Source: Diphasiastrum complanatum (taxonomy: Eukaryota; Streptophyta; Lycopodiopsida; Lycopodiales; Lycopodiaceae). From it: DNA of 64,000 nucleotides. Shown here piece by piece: positions 63,198-64,000 of the stretch. Location of the stretch: assembly GCA_029204225.1 (NCBI GenBank), contig CM055111.1, positions 13,477,477 to 13,541,476 on the forward strand, read 5' to 3'. The translations under genes were made by a program, and so were the position numbers. The notes beneath the pieces were generated by a model. It saw nothing but the letters and a program-made list of their open reading frames with translations, searched no databases and was not told the DNA's origin. Positions within the stretch are counted from its first letter, which is position 1. Every line of letters begins with the position of its first letter.

Positions 63198-64000
63198 GTT
63201 TCACAATTTGATAAGTACTATTTAGATTGCAAGAAAAAGATATCATTGAAGTTTGAAGGGAAGAAGTACCATTTTTGAAGCCAATAAAGTTAAATTGAAG
63301 GAAGAAAGCAACCTTGAGTTCAACTTTTCATACAATATTGACCAAAGAGAGAAATTATCTAATATCAAAAGATCTCTGATATATCTATCTGCCGCAATGA
63401 GAAATCTTAAAAGTATTTTCACATGAATAAAATTCCATCATCAACTGCACAAAGTTGACATACACCTCAAAGTATACTATGTGAGAGCTTTGGCAAAGAA
63501 AAACATAGGCAAATCAGTTTGTTACCATTGATATATGCCAATTGAGGTATAATATGATAAATATCCCAAACTTTTTAGAATACGAGAGATTCCATAGATA
63601 ATGAGTTTTAGCTATGAGGCACACTCGTCTTTGGATAAACTCCCTTTTCAAACAAAAAACTATTGACAACTTTTTTAGATCCCTTCCTTCCCACTCCACG
63701 CAATCTTATCATTTGTGTCATTTGTGTCCTAAACTATCATGAAGAAGATTATTTGAGACTATATGATAACATTCTTCATTGTTACTTGGTGAATTTCACC
63801 TAACAGTTAACAAGAACAAAAAGCTCGCTTTTATATTTTCAATGGAAATCCCTGAGATTTTCCTTCTATATATGCCTTGGCCACTAATGTTTAACCTGAA
63901 TCTGCTCTCACAACCAATAGATGGTGCATGCAATGAAAAATAAATGCTATAGCTCATAGGCCTCATGTCAGTGAGTCAAATTTCACCTCCAAGTTCACAA
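63198..64000. repeat. Module F, part 3, second copy, cut by window end
   Basis: Matches 35396-36205. No domain recognised. Confidence 0.5.

Overview
This is a repeat-rich stretch of a plant nuclear genome. The only clear host genes are germin-like proteins, a land-plant family of secreted cupins. They sit among Copia-type and some Gypsy-type LTR retrotransposon remains, and several elements carry the plant-style primer-binding site TGGTATCAGAGC. The DNA is AT-rich, gene-poor and full of GA and TG microsatellites. A gymnosperm or other large-genome seed plant would fit, but nothing here fixes the species. I saw no bacterial operons, rRNA, tRNA or CRISPR.

The window is built from large duplicated units, each ending in a Copia LTR of about 876 bp that I call LTR-B. 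LTR-B copies end at 6394 (split), 16977, 26362, 42294 and 48255. A typical unit runs: a retroelement-derived upstream block with a (GA)n tract and a minus-strand PBS; a (TG)n tract; an intronless germin-like gene and its 3' flank; mixed repeats (LTR-E pieces, module GD, short 298-bp LTR-C copies with leaders); Copia-B reverse transcriptase/RNase H remains; and LTR-B. Four full-length germin-like genes lie at 7466, 17976, 31423 and 43378, and a fifth, broken copy at 55091. The proteins differ at only a few residues, so the array is young or kept alike by gene conversion.

From 1 to 6394 a Copia element (Copia-A, 547-6275) with matching LTRs and a 5-bp target-site duplication sits inside an older LTR-B. 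From 13741 to 16101 a Copia-B fragment holds three tandem copies of a 604-bp unit. From 27441 to 31363 and from 49269 to 51110 the germin-like gene is missing from its expected place and other sequence follows the upstream block. From 33201 to 36260, and again at 45106 and 62776, is a module with coiled-coil reading frames (plus strand); nearby on the minus strand are fragments resembling the endonuclease domain of LINEs or Helitron relatives.

From 51111 to 54720 is a Gypsy-like region with a Copia reverse transcriptase piece in its middle. From 56033 to 60643 is a large inverted repeat with arms of about 2.1 kb, each carrying Copia integrase remains and an LTR. The window ends in reversed copies of modules seen earlier.

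The germin-like genes probably make apoplastic, manganese-binding proteins acting in the cell wall or in defence. The repeats appear to have supplied much of their upstream DNA and the homology along which the array expanded. Element remains are treated as fossils throughout.
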